64,000 bases of DNA. Source: an uncultured Clostridia bacterium. GTDB taxonomy: Bacteria > Bacillota > Clostridia > TANB77 > CAG-508. Under the pieces are notes generated by a model. It searched no databases and had not been told where the DNA came from. It was given only the letters and a program-made list of their open reading frames with translations. The stretch's first letter is position 1. The number at the start of each line of letters is the position of its first letter. The stretch is taken from positions 11,774 to 75,773 of the forward strand of contig CAKPHJ010000003.1 in NCBI GenBank assembly GCA_934157205.1, in the 5' to 3' direction. The position numbers and the translations under genes were made by a program. Of this stretch, positions 8,456-17,416 are shown one piece after another.

Positions 8456-9607
8456 TTATTTTAAATTTTTCTTTTCGTTTTCTAAATATTCGTTTATCTG
8501 TTTCAAAATATTATTTGTTTTTTCCAATGTTGTGTCTGCGACATTATTTTGCTTGTCTTGTAAAAACTTTGGCAATTCTTGTTCTTGTGTTGTTTCTGAT
8601 TTTGTAATACTTTGAAATTCTTGTATATCTTCTGATTTTTCTTTTATTTCGTCATTTATATTTATATCTGGTATATTTGTAAAATTTTCTATATTTTTTG
8701 TTTCATCAAAATTTTCTATATTATCTGTATTGTCTATATTATCTATATTTTCTGTACTTGATGCTTCTTCTTTATGCTCAATTTCTGTGTTTATTATTTT
8801 CTTTCTTCTGTCTTGCTCTACTAAATCTCTTGCTCTTTGAGTATTTCTATTTTTGTTTTCTTGATTTATATATTCTTTATTATTTGCTTTATTTCGTTTT
8901 CTTTTTTCTGTTTTAGTCATTGAAGTTGATCCATAATAATATGCTTGTTCATATTTTTTTACTGAAATTGGTATTTTATTTATAATAATTCCAGAAATTT
9001 TGCCTCCAACTTTTTGTATATTATCAATAATTCTATTTAAGTTGTCTTTTTTTGTTTTATTACTTGTAACTACAATTACTGTAGAATCTACCATTCTTGT
9101 CAAAATTAAAGAGTCTGTAACCAATTGAGTTGGTGGTCCATCTAATATTATTACATCACATATATTTTTTAAATGTTTTAGTAATTTATTCATATTTTCA
9201 GACACAAGTAATTCAGACGGATTTGGTGGAATATTTCCAGCTGGTATTATATATAAGTTTTCAACTTCAGTTTCTTGTATATAATCTGCTAAATTGCTAT
9301 CTGTTTCGTCTTCTGTATAGCCAGATAAATAATTTGAAAGTCCTGGTTTAACTGAAACATTGAAAATTTTATGTTGTCTTCCTTTTCTCATGTCTGCATC
9401 TAATAATATAACTTTTTTCCCAGCTTGGGCAAATGTTACAGCTAAATTAGCAGAAATCCAGCTTTTGCCTTCACCAGCTAGTGTAGAAGTTATTAATATA
9501 CTTTGTAATTTTTTTTGATTATTCATAAATTGTATATTTGTTCTTAATGTTCTAAATATTTCAGAAATTGGTGCTTTTGGGTTTTCGTTTGCTACAAGTT
9601 CTCTCAT
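8456..9607 (-). CDS. cpsD: CpsD-type bacterial tyrosine kinase with a long acidic tail
   Basis: Residues 1-210 form the BY-kinase domain: Walker A TSTLAGEGKS near residues 41-50, Walker A' VILLDADMRKG, and Walker B VIILDGPPT. It autophosphorylates and is activated by its membrane partner CpsC, whose stop codon overlaps this start by one base (TAATG), so the two are translationally coupled. Family members usually end in a tyrosine cluster; here there is only a short YEQAYYYG segment near residue 225, then about 150 residues of charged, repetitive tail (short Asn-Ile-Asp/Glu repeats) of unknown use. Confidence 0.92.
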   Translation of the reverse strand: MRELVANENPKAPISEIFRTLRTNIQFMNNQKKLQSILITSTLAGEGKSWISANLAVTFAQAGKKVILLDADMRKGRQHKIFNVSVKPGLSNYLSGYTEDETDSNLADYIQETEVENLYIIPAGNIPPNPSELLVSENMNKLLKHLKNICDVIILDGPPTQLVTDSLILTRMVDSTVIVVTSNKTKKDNLNRIIDNIQKVGGKISGIIINKIPISVKKYEQAYYYGSTSMTKTEKRKRNKANNKEYINQENKNRNTQRARDLVEQDRRKKIINTEIEHKEEASSTENIDNIDNTDNIENFDETKNIENFTNIPDININDEIKEKSEDIQEFQSITKSETTQEQELPKFLQDKQNNVADTTLEKTNNILKQINEYLENEKKNLK

Positions 9608-10344
9608 TATTTTCTTCTTCCCCCTTTTCCATTTGTCTTTTGTAAATCTGTTTCATATATTGGTATTTGAGCAAGCACTGGTATGTTGTATTTTTTTTCA
9701 ATATCTTCAGCAGTTTTTACTGTTGTGTCTAGCATGTTGCATGCTAAAACATATCCACATGCAACAACAAAACCAATAAATGCAAATATTAATACATCTT
9801 TTTTATGATTTATGTTAGCAGGTTCGCTTGCAACCTCTGCTTCGTCTACAATTTGAACATTATCTATATTGTATATTTCTTTAACTTTTTCTGTAAAAAC
9901 TTTAGCAATTTCGTTTGCTATTTGTGCAGAATAAATTGGATTTTCGTTTAAAACAGTTATTTCAATAAGTTCTGTATCTTTTACAGCACTTACAGTGATA
10001 TTTTTTCTTAATTTTTCTTCATCTATTTTAAAGCCTAAATTTGAAATTACTTGTCTTAAAATGTTTTTACTTTTTACTAATTCACTATATGTAGAAACAA
10101 GTTTTGAATTAACTGTAATTTCTGTAGCTGTTATTGTTGTGTTTTCTGAGCGTTCTGCATTATTTGAAGTTGCTAAAACTAATGTAGTTGAAGAACTATA
10201 CATTGGTGTTATAAAACCCAATGTATAAACAAAACCTATAATTGTAAATATAATTATTATTAAAATTACTGATAATTTTTTTCTCCAAAACACGCTAAAT
10301 AATTCTTTTAAATCTATTTCTTCCATTTTTAATTCCTTTCCCAA
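9607..10344 (-). CDS. cpsC: CpsC/YveK-type polysaccharide co-polymerase (Wzz family)
   Basis: The 245-residue protein has two membrane helices (about 27-49 and 184-204) enclosing an extracellular Wzz domain that begins with YSSSTTLVLA. It anchors and activates the tyrosine kinase CpsD through its C-terminal cytoplasmic tail and governs chain length. A second Met at residue 7 (MEEIDLKELF) is the usual family start and could be the true one. Confidence 0.92.
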   Translation of the reverse strand: MGKELKMEEIDLKELFSVFWRKKLSVILIIIIFTIIGFVYTLGFITPMYSSSTTLVLATSNNAERSENTTITATEITVNSKLVSTYSELVKSKNILRQVISNLGFKIDEEKLRKNITVSAVKDTELIEITVLNENPIYSAQIANEIAKVFTEKVKEIYNIDNVQIVDEAEVASEPANINHKKDVLIFAFIGFVVACGYVLACNMLDTTVKTAEDIEKKYNIPVLAQIPIYETDLQKTNGKGGRRK

Positions 10345-10365
10345 AATGACATAATTAAATTATAT

Positions 10366-11235
10366 CTATTTCATATTTTCATTTGTGTTTTCTATTTTTT
10401 CTAAACCATATTTTCTAAAATTGTGAATTATATTTGATAATATTATTAATATAACTCCACTTGATACTAAAACAATACCATATGATAATATTTTTTCTAA
10501 TATTTCGCTTGAAATATTTCTTATAACTTCTGAAATAGCATCATTTAATACGGTTATTGTTTGAATTTTAATTTTTGTTTTTGTGAATATATTTATAATT
10601 ATTAATATTGAACCTGAAATTGCACAAGAAATTCCAATAAATATACCACTTTTATAAATTCTTTTAAAGTTTAACACAATTAATAAAATAAAATCAAGTG
10701 CTATTGCAATTAATATTATTTTTTTTGCAATATTTATATATTTCATTGCTTTAATATATGTTTCGTTTATTTTATTTTCATAACTAAAATGTGACATTGT
10801 ATCTGTATATTCGTTGCAAATATGATCAACAAATGTATTTATTGAGTCTTTCATTGAATTGTTTAGATTTTGTTGATTTAATGTTTGATTTATATTATTG
10901 TTAAGCTTATCTTTTATTTCTTGTGTATCAACTTTTTGCTCTACGCCATCATATATATTGCTAATTATAATTTGAGTATCTTTTTTTATTTTTTCAATTG
11001 TTACAATATTTTCTATTACACTTTCGTCAAGTCCAGATTGATATATATATTTTTCAAAATTTGATTTTATGTTTTCGTTTATTTTGTTATAATAATTTGT
11101 TTCTTCTAGTTTTGATAAAATATATGTTTCATTTAATACTGTTGTTGTTAATATGTTTATTAATAGATATACTGCTACAAGTAATGCTAAAATAACTGCA
11201 AATATATATTTTACAATTGCTATTGTTATTTTCAT
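10366..11235 (-). CDS. Membrane protein of unknown function, polysaccharide operon
   Basis: I do not recognise a family. The 289-residue protein has an N-terminal membrane helix (about 8-30), an extracytoplasmic stretch of about 130 residues that is rich in Asn, Lys and Glu and looks helical, and three or four membrane helices in the last 130 residues. It lies between the sortase and cpsC genes, with short gaps (52 and 21 bases), so it is probably cotranscribed and may work in the same cell-envelope machinery. I infer this only from position. Confidence 0.7.
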   Translation of the reverse strand: MKITIAIVKYIFAVILALLVAVYLLINILTTTVLNETYILSKLEETNYYNKINENIKSNFEKYIYQSGLDESVIENIVTIEKIKKDTQIIISNIYDGVEQKVDTQEIKDKLNNNINQTLNQQNLNNSMKDSINTFVDHICNEYTDTMSHFSYENKINETYIKAMKYINIAKKIILIAIALDFILLIVLNFKRIYKSGIFIGISCAISGSILIIINIFTKTKIKIQTITVLNDAISEVIRNISSEILEKILSYGIVLVSSGVILIILSNIIHNFRKYGLEKIENTNENMK

Positions 11236-11287
11236 TTTTTTATTTCCTTATAAATAAATTTAAGTTTTGGGAAAACTTATAAACCAT

Positions 11288-11905
11288 TTATTTTTCTAAT
11301 TCCGCATAAACAACATATCTTTGGGTTGTATAACCAATATTGTTAAATGGGTAACATGTATATATCATAAGAATTTCTTTTTCTTTTTGAACTGGCAATT
11401 TGTCTAGCTCTGTTTCTTTTATTAATTTCATGTCGTAAATTTTATATTTATATTCTCCATAATCGGTTTTTACAGTTATTTCATTTCCAATTTGAAGTTC
11501 TGAAAATCTTCTAAATACTTTTTTTGAATTATGCCCCATATATATAATAGAACCACCTTCGCCTGGAAAATAGCTTCCACTAGAATGACCTACTCCTTTT
11601 TTTAACACTTCTAATGTGTCTCCATAATAAACAGGAAGATTTACGTCAATTTTTGGTATTTCTATTGTGGCATATTTCGTTCCATATTCTGGGTAATTTT
11701 GTATTTTGTTTTGTTCATTTAAGACAACTGATTCATCATGCTTATTTTCAATGTTAATGGATACTTTGTTAATTAGTGACACTGTTTCATTTATTTCAGC
11801 CCCAAAAAATAAATAGCACATTGCACAAATTAATATAATACTAAATAAAGCAACTATTAAGTCTATAATAGTTGCTTTTATTGTTTTACCAATGAATTTA
11901 TACAT
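11288..11905 (-). CDS. Sortase, probably class D
   Basis: The 205-residue protein has one N-terminal membrane helix (about 10-32) and a sortase domain with all three catalytic residues: His in YMGHNS, Cys in IYTCYP, and Arg in TQRYVVYA. It cleaves a sorting signal in a secreted substrate and links it to the cell wall on the outer face of the membrane. Its start overlaps the end of the upstream substrate gene by 8 bases, so the two form a dedicated sortase-substrate pair at the head of the CpsC-D-B operon. Class is inferred from the single-helix N terminus and compact size. Confidence 0.9.
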   Translation of the reverse strand: MYKFIGKTIKATIIDLIVALFSIILICAMCYLFFGAEINETVSLINKVSINIENKHDESVVLNEQNKIQNYPEYGTKYATIEIPKIDVNLPVYYGDTLEVLKKGVGHSSGSYFPGEGGSIIYMGHNSKKVFRRFSELQIGNEITVKTDYGEYKYKIYDMKLIKETELDKLPVQKEKEILMIYTCYPFNNIGYTTQRYVVYAELEK

Positions 11906-12419
11906 TTACAAATTTCTTTCTTACTATAAATCCTGTTGCAAGGGCTACTATTGCTATTGAAGAAACAACTAAAATTACATTTACATTATTTCCTGTATAA
12001 GCTAATTTGTTGCTTTCTGATCCAACTGTTTCGATTAATTTACCATCTTTGTAAATTTCTACTGTATCAGCTTTGAATACTAATGTTAAATCAACTATAC
12101 TTGCAGCTTCATTAGCAAGTGATTTTAATTTGTTTTTTTGTGCTGTTGTTAAATCTTTAACATTTGTTGTTCCAGCATCTTCCATTATTTTTGCTGCTTC
12201 ATTTGCTTTTGCTAAAACTTGATTAGCTTGTTCATCTGTAACTGGATTGTCTGACAAATATCTTTCTATTTTTAATTTATCTGATTCCTTCATTCCATAT
12301 TTTGAACCTACAGCATATAAGTCGTTAGCTAATGTTGCATTTGATGAAGCATTAGACATTACTGAAAAGGCTGTAACCATCATAACAAATATGATTGCAA
12401 TTGACACTAATTTTTTCAT
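11898..12419 (-). CDS. Small secreted sortase substrate with LAYTG sorting signal
   Basis: The 173-residue protein starts with a signal peptide (cleavage likely after about residue 25, in ASSNA), has a helical middle with a short beta-like section, and ends with a cell-wall sorting signal: LAYTGN, a hydrophobic helix, and the charged tail RKKF. LAYTG is a variant of LPxTG and presumably matches the adjacent sortase. Start ATG 12419 has an AAAGGAGG ribosome site and a strong promoter just upstream, so this gene is likely well expressed. The middle domain is not one I recognise. Confidence 0.85.
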   Translation of the reverse strand: MKKLVSIAIIFVMMVTAFSVMSNASSNATLANDLYAVGSKYGMKESDKLKIERYLSDNPVTDEQANQVLAKANEAAKIMEDAGTTNVKDLTTAQKNKLKSLANEAASIVDLTLVFKADTVEIYKDGKLIETVGSESNKLAYTGNNVNVILVVSSIAIVALATGFIVRKKFVNV

Positions 12420-12449
12420 TTTTATCCTCCTTTGAATTTTTCTAATTGT

Positions 12450-12478
12450 ATTATACCATTGTTATTTTTTCTATGCAA
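12450..12478 (-). promoter_or_regulatory. Promoter of the sortase-substrate/cps operon
   Basis: On the minus strand TTGCAT (12478-12473) and TATAAT (12455-12450) are 17 bases apart, and the ribosome site AAAGGAGG follows about 20 bases later. This is the best-looking promoter in the window and heads the operon 12419 to 7609. Confidence 0.8.
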
Positions 12479-12527
12479 TAGTTTTTTTAATTTTTTATTT
12501 TACATTTTTTTCAATAAAATATATAAT

Positions 12528-12557
12528 AAAGTTTTTGTAGTCGACTACAAAAACTTT
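12528..12557. terminator. Perfect 30-base palindrome, probable bidirectional terminator
   Basis: AAAGTTTTTGTAGTC is followed at once by its exact reverse complement. Both sides run into T/A-rich sequence. It separates the polysaccharide assembly cluster upstream from the sortase/cps operon downstream. The region 12420-12862 holds this palindrome, the promoter above, a 31-codon gene and a second inverted repeat. Confidence 0.6.
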
Positions 12558-12659
12558 TAATTTTTTTGGCTTTTTTGTACTGAATTTTGTATTGTTTTTA
12601 ATATTCAACAAATTCTTTTACATTTTCGTTTTTTTGTATAATACATATAATACAAAAAT

Positions 12660-12755
12660 CTAATAATCTGCTTGTTTTCCTGCTATAATGCATGAGTACA
12701 GGATTAATGTAATTATTGATCCTATTACATATCCAATTATAAATACACAAAACAT
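12660..12755 (-). CDS. 31-aa membrane micro-protein, DUF3789-like
   Basis: The ORF starts at ATG 12755 behind GGAAGAGAAAGG and ends at TAG 12660. It encodes one membrane helix (about residues 3-26: IIGYVIGSIITLILYS) and a short tail AGKQADY. The layout, a glycine-containing helix followed by Cys/Ala residues and an Ala-Asp tail, resembles the DUF3789 micro-proteins often found in phages and mobile DNA of Firmicutes; that likeness is from memory and not proven. Function unknown. Confidence 0.5.
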   Translation of the reverse strand: MFCVFIIGYVIGSIITLILYSCIIAGKQADY

Positions 12756-12784
12756 AAACCTTTCTCTTCCTTTTTTATTTTTAT

Positions 12785-12845
12785 ATTACAATTTATAGCT
12801 TGTACATTTTTTCTATTTCAACCTTACTTAGCTATAAATTGTAAT
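12785..12845. repeat. Inverted repeat of the TTACAATT family, copy 1
   Basis: ATTACAATTTATAGCT and AGCTATAAATTGTAAT form a perfect 16-bp stem around a loop of about 29 bases. Related elements lie at 27003-27073 and 35733-35801. No T run follows on either strand that would make it a standard terminator. Confidence 0.65.
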
Positions 12846-12862
12846 TTTCATATATATTATAT

Positions 12863-13378
12863 TCATTGTGTTTTGTGTTTATGTGTTATTTTTTTATTTA
12901 TTATGTAGTGTAATGTACAGCCAATTATTCCTCCTAGTGTATCTATAAGTGTATCTATGAATTGACCTGTTCTGCCATTTACAAATGTTTGATGATATTC
13001 ATCAGTACATGCATATATAAAACATATTGATATAGCTATTAAGTAAATTTTTTTATTTTTTAATTTGCTATTTTTTAATACTATTATTATTAATATTGTA
13101 AACACACAATATTCACTTGCATGTGCTACTTTTCTTAATGGAGGGTTTAGTTTGTTTGTTATTTGTTCTATGTTTGTTTTAGTTTGATCTATGTTTGTTA
13201 TTCCTAATTCGTTTGTTACTTCTACGGTTTTTTCTACAATTTCGTTTATAGTTCCTTTGCTTTTGTCGTTTGATTCGTTGGCATTCATGCTGGACATGAA
13301 AAATATAACACATGCCCAGAGAATTACTAATAGTCTAAAAGCATTTTTCTTTATGTATGTTATATTTTTTATTTCCAT
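12863..13378 (-). CDS. VanZ-like family membrane protein
   Basis: The 171-residue protein has a first membrane helix at about 13-32, a periplasm-side loop of about 50 residues, then the VanZ core: RKVAHASEYCVF, a membrane pair, and the signature DEYHQTFVNGRTGQ followed by DTLGGIIG. VanZ-family proteins are small membrane proteins of uncertain biochemical role, originally linked to teicoplanin resistance and often found in polysaccharide clusters. It lies at the downstream end of the capsule cluster. Confidence 0.85.
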   Translation of the reverse strand: MEIKNITYIKKNAFRLLVILWACVIFFMSSMNANESNDKSKGTINEIVEKTVEVTNELGITNIDQTKTNIEQITNKLNPPLRKVAHASEYCVFTILIIIVLKNSKLKNKKIYLIAISICFIYACTDEYHQTFVNGRTGQFIDTLIDTLGGIIGCTLHYIINKKITHKHKTQ

Positions 13379-13380
13379 AA

Positions 13381-13575
13381 TTAATAACCTCGTTTACTAA
13401 AATATTCAATAATTGCATTTACAATCTTTTCAGAAGCATGTCCATCACCATACGGATTTAATGCTTTGCTCATTTTATCATATGCTTTTTTGTCTGTTAG
13501 CAATTTTTTTGCTTCATTATAAATTGCTTCTTCGTCTATCCCAACTAATTTTAATATACCTGCAGCAATCTTTAG
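13381..13575 (-). pseudogene. C-terminal remnant of UDP-N-acetylglucosamine 2-epimerase
   Basis: Read on the minus strand, the segment encodes AAGILKLVGIDEEAIY, LLTDKKAYDKMSKAL and NPYGDGHASEKIV, the typical C terminus of WecB/MnaA 2-epimerases, and ends at TAA 13381-13383. The frame is lost upstream of about 13575, where random AT-rich sequence begins. About 60 of the usual 360-380 residues remain. It marks a deletion or replacement at the junction between VanZ and the flippase gene, and suggests that the cluster once made ManNAc-type residues. Confidence 0.75.
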
Positions 13576-13624
13576 TAATTAATTACTTAAAAATTTTAAT
13601 AATACTTTGTGTAATTAATAATTA

Positions 13625-15175
13625 TTAACATACATTTTTCTTTAATTTAACAAATATTTTATTTATTATATTAAATATTAAATTTTTAAAATACATAAAA
13701 TTATCTGTTTTTCTAAATATGATATATAAAATCAAATTTGGTATAATACAACACATAATTATATTTATTATTACTTGTAATAACACACTATTAACTACAA
13801 ATAACATAGAAATCCCATATGTTATAGTAGCAACAATTATAAACAACAATATATAACCTATTGTTTCCTTTGCATAGTCCAGATACGATCTGTTAAACAG
13901 TCTTTTATATACAAACTTTGGATAACTATAACACCATAATGTTAGTCCACTTATAATTGTTCCCATAAATACTCCAACAAACCCAAATAATTTCAAACAT
14001 ATAATTGAAAAAAACAAATTAATAAACGATTCTATTAAAGGTATAAACTTATCTTCTATCCAAATACCTGCTGAATCTTTAAATGTACTATATGTTTGTC
14101 TTTGCATTTTTTGAAAATAATTTAAAACTATTACACAAACAACTATCATAGATAATTGATATTGACTTCCAACCCATAAAGAAATAAAAGGTTGTACTAT
14201 TACCAGCAATGAAATCGATGTAAAAATTGAAATCCATGAATTAAGAAATCTTATTTTCCTAAATACATTAAATTTTTTTGTTTCATTACTTGATATTAAC
14301 AAGTTACCAACACTAGCTGTAGTTGAAGAGATAACTTGACTAAATATCGTATTGATAGCATTTGTTATAGTATTATAGTTTGTATATAATCCAACACTAG
14401 CTATACCAAAAAAATATGATATTATAATATTATCAGTTCCACTTACAATTATAGAACCTATTTTATGAAAAAATAATGCTTTAACTCTATCAAAAATATC
14501 TTTTTCTGTTTTCTTATCTAATTTTGTATTTTCACACTTTTTTAAATAACTATATTTTTTATTTGCAAAAATTGATATAAATAAGTTTTCTAATAATTGA
14601 CAAATTATTTTCACAACCAAATACAAATAATAATTTTTAAATAGTAATATAATTAAAAGTTGACTAATATTAACTAAAGCTAAATATACAACATGAATAA
14701 TGTTAATAATATAATTTTTTTGATTAGCTATTATCAAACTCCTCTTATATGCCATCAAATATGATGATATAGTACTTAATAAAAATAATAAATATACTAT
14801 ATATATATTAATATCAATAGTTATATCATCTATAAAAATATGTAAAAATGGTAATAAAAAAATTCCAAATATGAAAATTAGTAAAGCAATAATTCTATAC
14901 GCTTTTTTATAAAAATTCATTAAAGAAGTTACTTTTTCATAATCATTTTCAGATAACGGTTTATACAAATTAAAAACAATTGCGTTTCCAATCCCAAACT
15001 CAAAAATACTTAACATACTTAAAATATTCGTGAACAATCCATTTAATCCTAAATATTCAGTGCCAAGTATTCTAACAAATATTGCTTGAGCAATAAAAGC
15101 AATAATAAAGGAAAAAGCATTTCCTGCAAGAGATGTTACAGAATTTTTAATAGAATTACTTGTTCTCATTTTCAA
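13625..15175 (-). CDS. Polysaccharide flippase, Wzx/PST type
   Basis: The 516-residue protein has 12-14 predicted membrane helices and opens with the family pattern NSVTSLAGNAFSFIIAF and FVRILGTEYLGLNGLF, typical of the polysaccharide transport/MurJ-like superfamily. It would move lipid-linked repeat units across the membrane for the polymerase encoded just upstream, whose frame it overlaps by 20 bases. The C-terminal part is poorly conserved in this family, as usual. Confidence 0.88.
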   Translation of the reverse strand: MKMRTSNSIKNSVTSLAGNAFSFIIAFIAQAIFVRILGTEYLGLNGLFTNILSMLSIFEFGIGNAIVFNLYKPLSENDYEKVTSLMNFYKKAYRIIALLIFIFGIFLLPFLHIFIDDITIDINIYIVYLLFLLSTISSYLMAYKRSLIIANQKNYIINIIHVVYLALVNISQLLIILLFKNYYLYLVVKIICQLLENLFISIFANKKYSYLKKCENTKLDKKTEKDIFDRVKALFFHKIGSIIVSGTDNIIISYFFGIASVGLYTNYNTITNAINTIFSQVISSTTASVGNLLISSNETKKFNVFRKIRFLNSWISIFTSISLLVIVQPFISLWVGSQYQLSMIVVCVIVLNYFQKMQRQTYSTFKDSAGIWIEDKFIPLIESFINLFFSIICLKLFGFVGVFMGTIISGLTLWCYSYPKFVYKRLFNRSYLDYAKETIGYILLFIIVATITYGISMLFVVNSVLLQVIINIIMCCIIPNLILYIIFRKTDNFMYFKNLIFNIINKIFVKLKKNVC

Positions 15176-16403
15176 TTTTCTCCATTCTTATTTTTTTATA
15201 CTCTAAATATACAATATATACATTTAAATAATAAAACATATATGTTTCTATATCATAATGTGGTAATTCTAACATTGAATACAACATATAAAAAATAATA
15301 CTACTCAAACATAAATAGCTAATTTTTTTATTATTCTTTGATAATTTAATAGCTTTCTTTAAAAATAATATATCTCCGCCAATTATAATTATAAATCCTA
15401 AAATTCCAGTTTCGCATAATATTTGCAAATAATCATTATGTACTCCTGGATGTGTATAATTTGTACTTTTTGCATACTGTCCCCATCCAATTGGCATATA
15501 TGAATTTTGTTTAAATAGTTTCCATGCATCGTTATATATTTCAGTTCTTCCATTTGAGAAATCAGAATCACTAGATACAGTAAATCTTTCAAGCAAATAA
15601 TTTGCAAATGGAAATATTTTTATTATTAAAACGAAACACAAAATTGCTAGTATCATAAAAGTAAAAAATTTAAGATATACTTTTAAAGATTTTTTATTAC
15701 ATATAAAATAAGATAATGCAATTGAAATTATACCAAACAAAAATGTACTTCTTTTTCCTATTATTAATAAAGTTGCAAATAATATAATTATATTTAATAG
15801 ATTTATCTTCTTTTTGTTCTTTTGATATTTATATACATTTATTAATAATCCAATAATTATATAAAAAGCATTCCTAGAATAATTTGTAGAAAGTCCCATT
15901 TTTTCATTGCAAAATTCAAAATTTAATAAAATTTTTGAATAGTTTTCTTTAGGAAATAATGGAATTATGTTTTTTATATACCAGCTAGGAAATATTGCAC
16001 TAATAATTGAAACACATGACGTCAAAATTGCAAAAGCTGAAAATAATGTTAATAAAAAAGATATTTTTTTTTCATCAACTTTGATGAATGATAATAATAC
16101 AAAATATATAATACTTAAAACAAATATTAAATAATTTTGCAAATTTCCATCTTGAATATAAGCATTTTTATATAAAGATATAAAAAGTGTTGCTAATAAA
16201 ACAAGCGGAAAAATTCCCGTCATATTTGAAATTATTTTTTTTCCTATTAATATCATAATTAACAATAATACTGCAATTAAATATATAAATAAAGTAAATA
16301 TATTTCCAAAAACAGCACTAATAAATGGTCTTGCAACAGCTACTAAAAAAAATAAAAAAAATGAAATATAAATAATTGCCGAATTGATATTAATTTTTTT
16401 CAT
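15156..16403 (-). CDS. O-antigen/capsule polymerase, Wzy-like
   Basis: The 415-residue protein has about 11 membrane helices and, near residue 320-350, the Wzy_C-type loop with HPGVHNDYLQILCETGILG, the hallmark of O-antigen ligase/polymerase proteins. It likely joins repeat units on the outer face of the membrane. Flippase and polymerase adjacent to each other show that the cluster is of the Wzx/Wzy type. Confidence 0.85.
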   Translation of the reverse strand: MKKININSAIIYISFFLFFLVAVARPFISAVFGNIFTLFIYLIAVLLLIMILIGKKIISNMTGIFPLVLLATLFISLYKNAYIQDGNLQNYLIFVLSIIYFVLLSFIKVDEKKISFLLTLFSAFAILTSCVSIISAIFPSWYIKNIIPLFPKENYSKILLNFEFCNEKMGLSTNYSRNAFYIIIGLLINVYKYQKNKKKINLLNIIILFATLLIIGKRSTFLFGIISIALSYFICNKKSLKVYLKFFTFMILAILCFVLIIKIFPFANYLLERFTVSSDSDFSNGRTEIYNDAWKLFKQNSYMPIGWGQYAKSTNYTHPGVHNDYLQILCETGILGFIIIIGGDILFLKKAIKLSKNNKKISYLCLSSIIFYMLYSMLELPHYDIETYMFYYLNVYIVYLEYKKIRMEKIENENK

Positions 16404-16411
16404 ATTTAAAT

Positions 16412-17416
16412 CTATCCTTTCTTATAGAGCAAATAAATAAAATAATAAAAATGTATACTGCTTAATAATTTTAGCACTTTTCTTTTTTTAGGTAATATGT
16501 TATAATTTGTATTTTTTAAAGAATTTTTATATTCATCAATAACCTTTTTGGTAATATTTCTATTATAATTATTGTTTCTATAATAATTAGTTAATAATAT
16601 ATTAAGATTTTTGATTTTAAAGTAATCCAAATATTCTGATAAATTAATTTTTTTTTCTCGTTCAAATTTGTTAATTTCATTATAAACATTTTTATATTGT
16701 TCAATTACATTTATTTTAAAAGTATTTGAAGATGAATTATTTCTTGTTCTATAATAATATATTTTTTTATTTATTACTCTTATTTTTTTAGAATAATAAA
16801 TTATTTGCATATTAAAAATAGCATCTTCATATAAATTAATTTGTTCATTATATTTTATATGATTATTTTGAATAATAGACTTTTTTATAAGCTTTGCTGA
16901 ACACGTAGAAACATGTGGATATTTTATATATCTATAATTATCAACTAATATAGATTTAAATAATACATTTTTTTCTTCTATAGTAATAAATTCATCACAT
17001 TCTCCACCATTATAATTATCATCTAATAAATTATTTATGTTATTATTTAAAAATGAAATAGTTCGTCCAATAACCATATCTGTATTACTATCAATCGAAT
17101 TAATTAATCTTTCACAATAATCATTCGATATAATATCGTCTGAATCAACAAAAGTAATCCATTCTCCAGAAGACTTATAAATTCCAAAATTTCTAGCCTT
17201 ACTTACTCCTCCATTTGTTAAATGATATGTTTTTACATTATTATTTTCTTTTGAATAATTATTACATATTTCTAATGAATTATCTGTAGATCCATCATCA
17301 ACTAAAATTATTTCAATATTTTTATATGTTTGTTCAAGTATAGAGTCAATACTTTCTTTTAAATAAAGTCCCGAATTATATATAGGAACTATAATTGAAA
17401 TTTTTGGGTTAAACAT
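16412..17416 (-). CDS. Family 2 glycosyltransferase (334 aa)
   Basis: A GT-A fold transferase: ISIIVPIYNSGLYLKESI (6-23 region), QTYKNIEIILVDDGSTD with the nucleotide-binding Asp pair, and FVDSDD, the metal-binding DxD-type motif, near residue 93. The second half is poorly conserved and probably selects the acceptor. It would add one sugar to the lipid-linked repeat unit on the inner face of the membrane. Overlaps the next gene upstream by 8 bases. Confidence 0.9.
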   Translation of the reverse strand: MFNPKISIIVPIYNSGLYLKESIDSILEQTYKNIEIILVDDGSTDNSLEICNNYSKENNNVKTYHLTNGGVSKARNFGIYKSSGEWITFVDSDDIISNDYCERLINSIDSNTDMVIGRTISFLNNNINNLLDDNYNGGECDEFITIEEKNVLFKSILVDNYRYIKYPHVSTCSAKLIKKSIIQNNHIKYNEQINLYEDAIFNMQIIYYSKKIRVINKKIYYYRTRNNSSSNTFKINVIEQYKNVYNEINKFEREKKINLSEYLDYFKIKNLNILLTNYYRNNNYNRNITKKVIDEYKNSLKNTNYNILPKKRKVLKLLSSIHFYYFIYLLYKKG

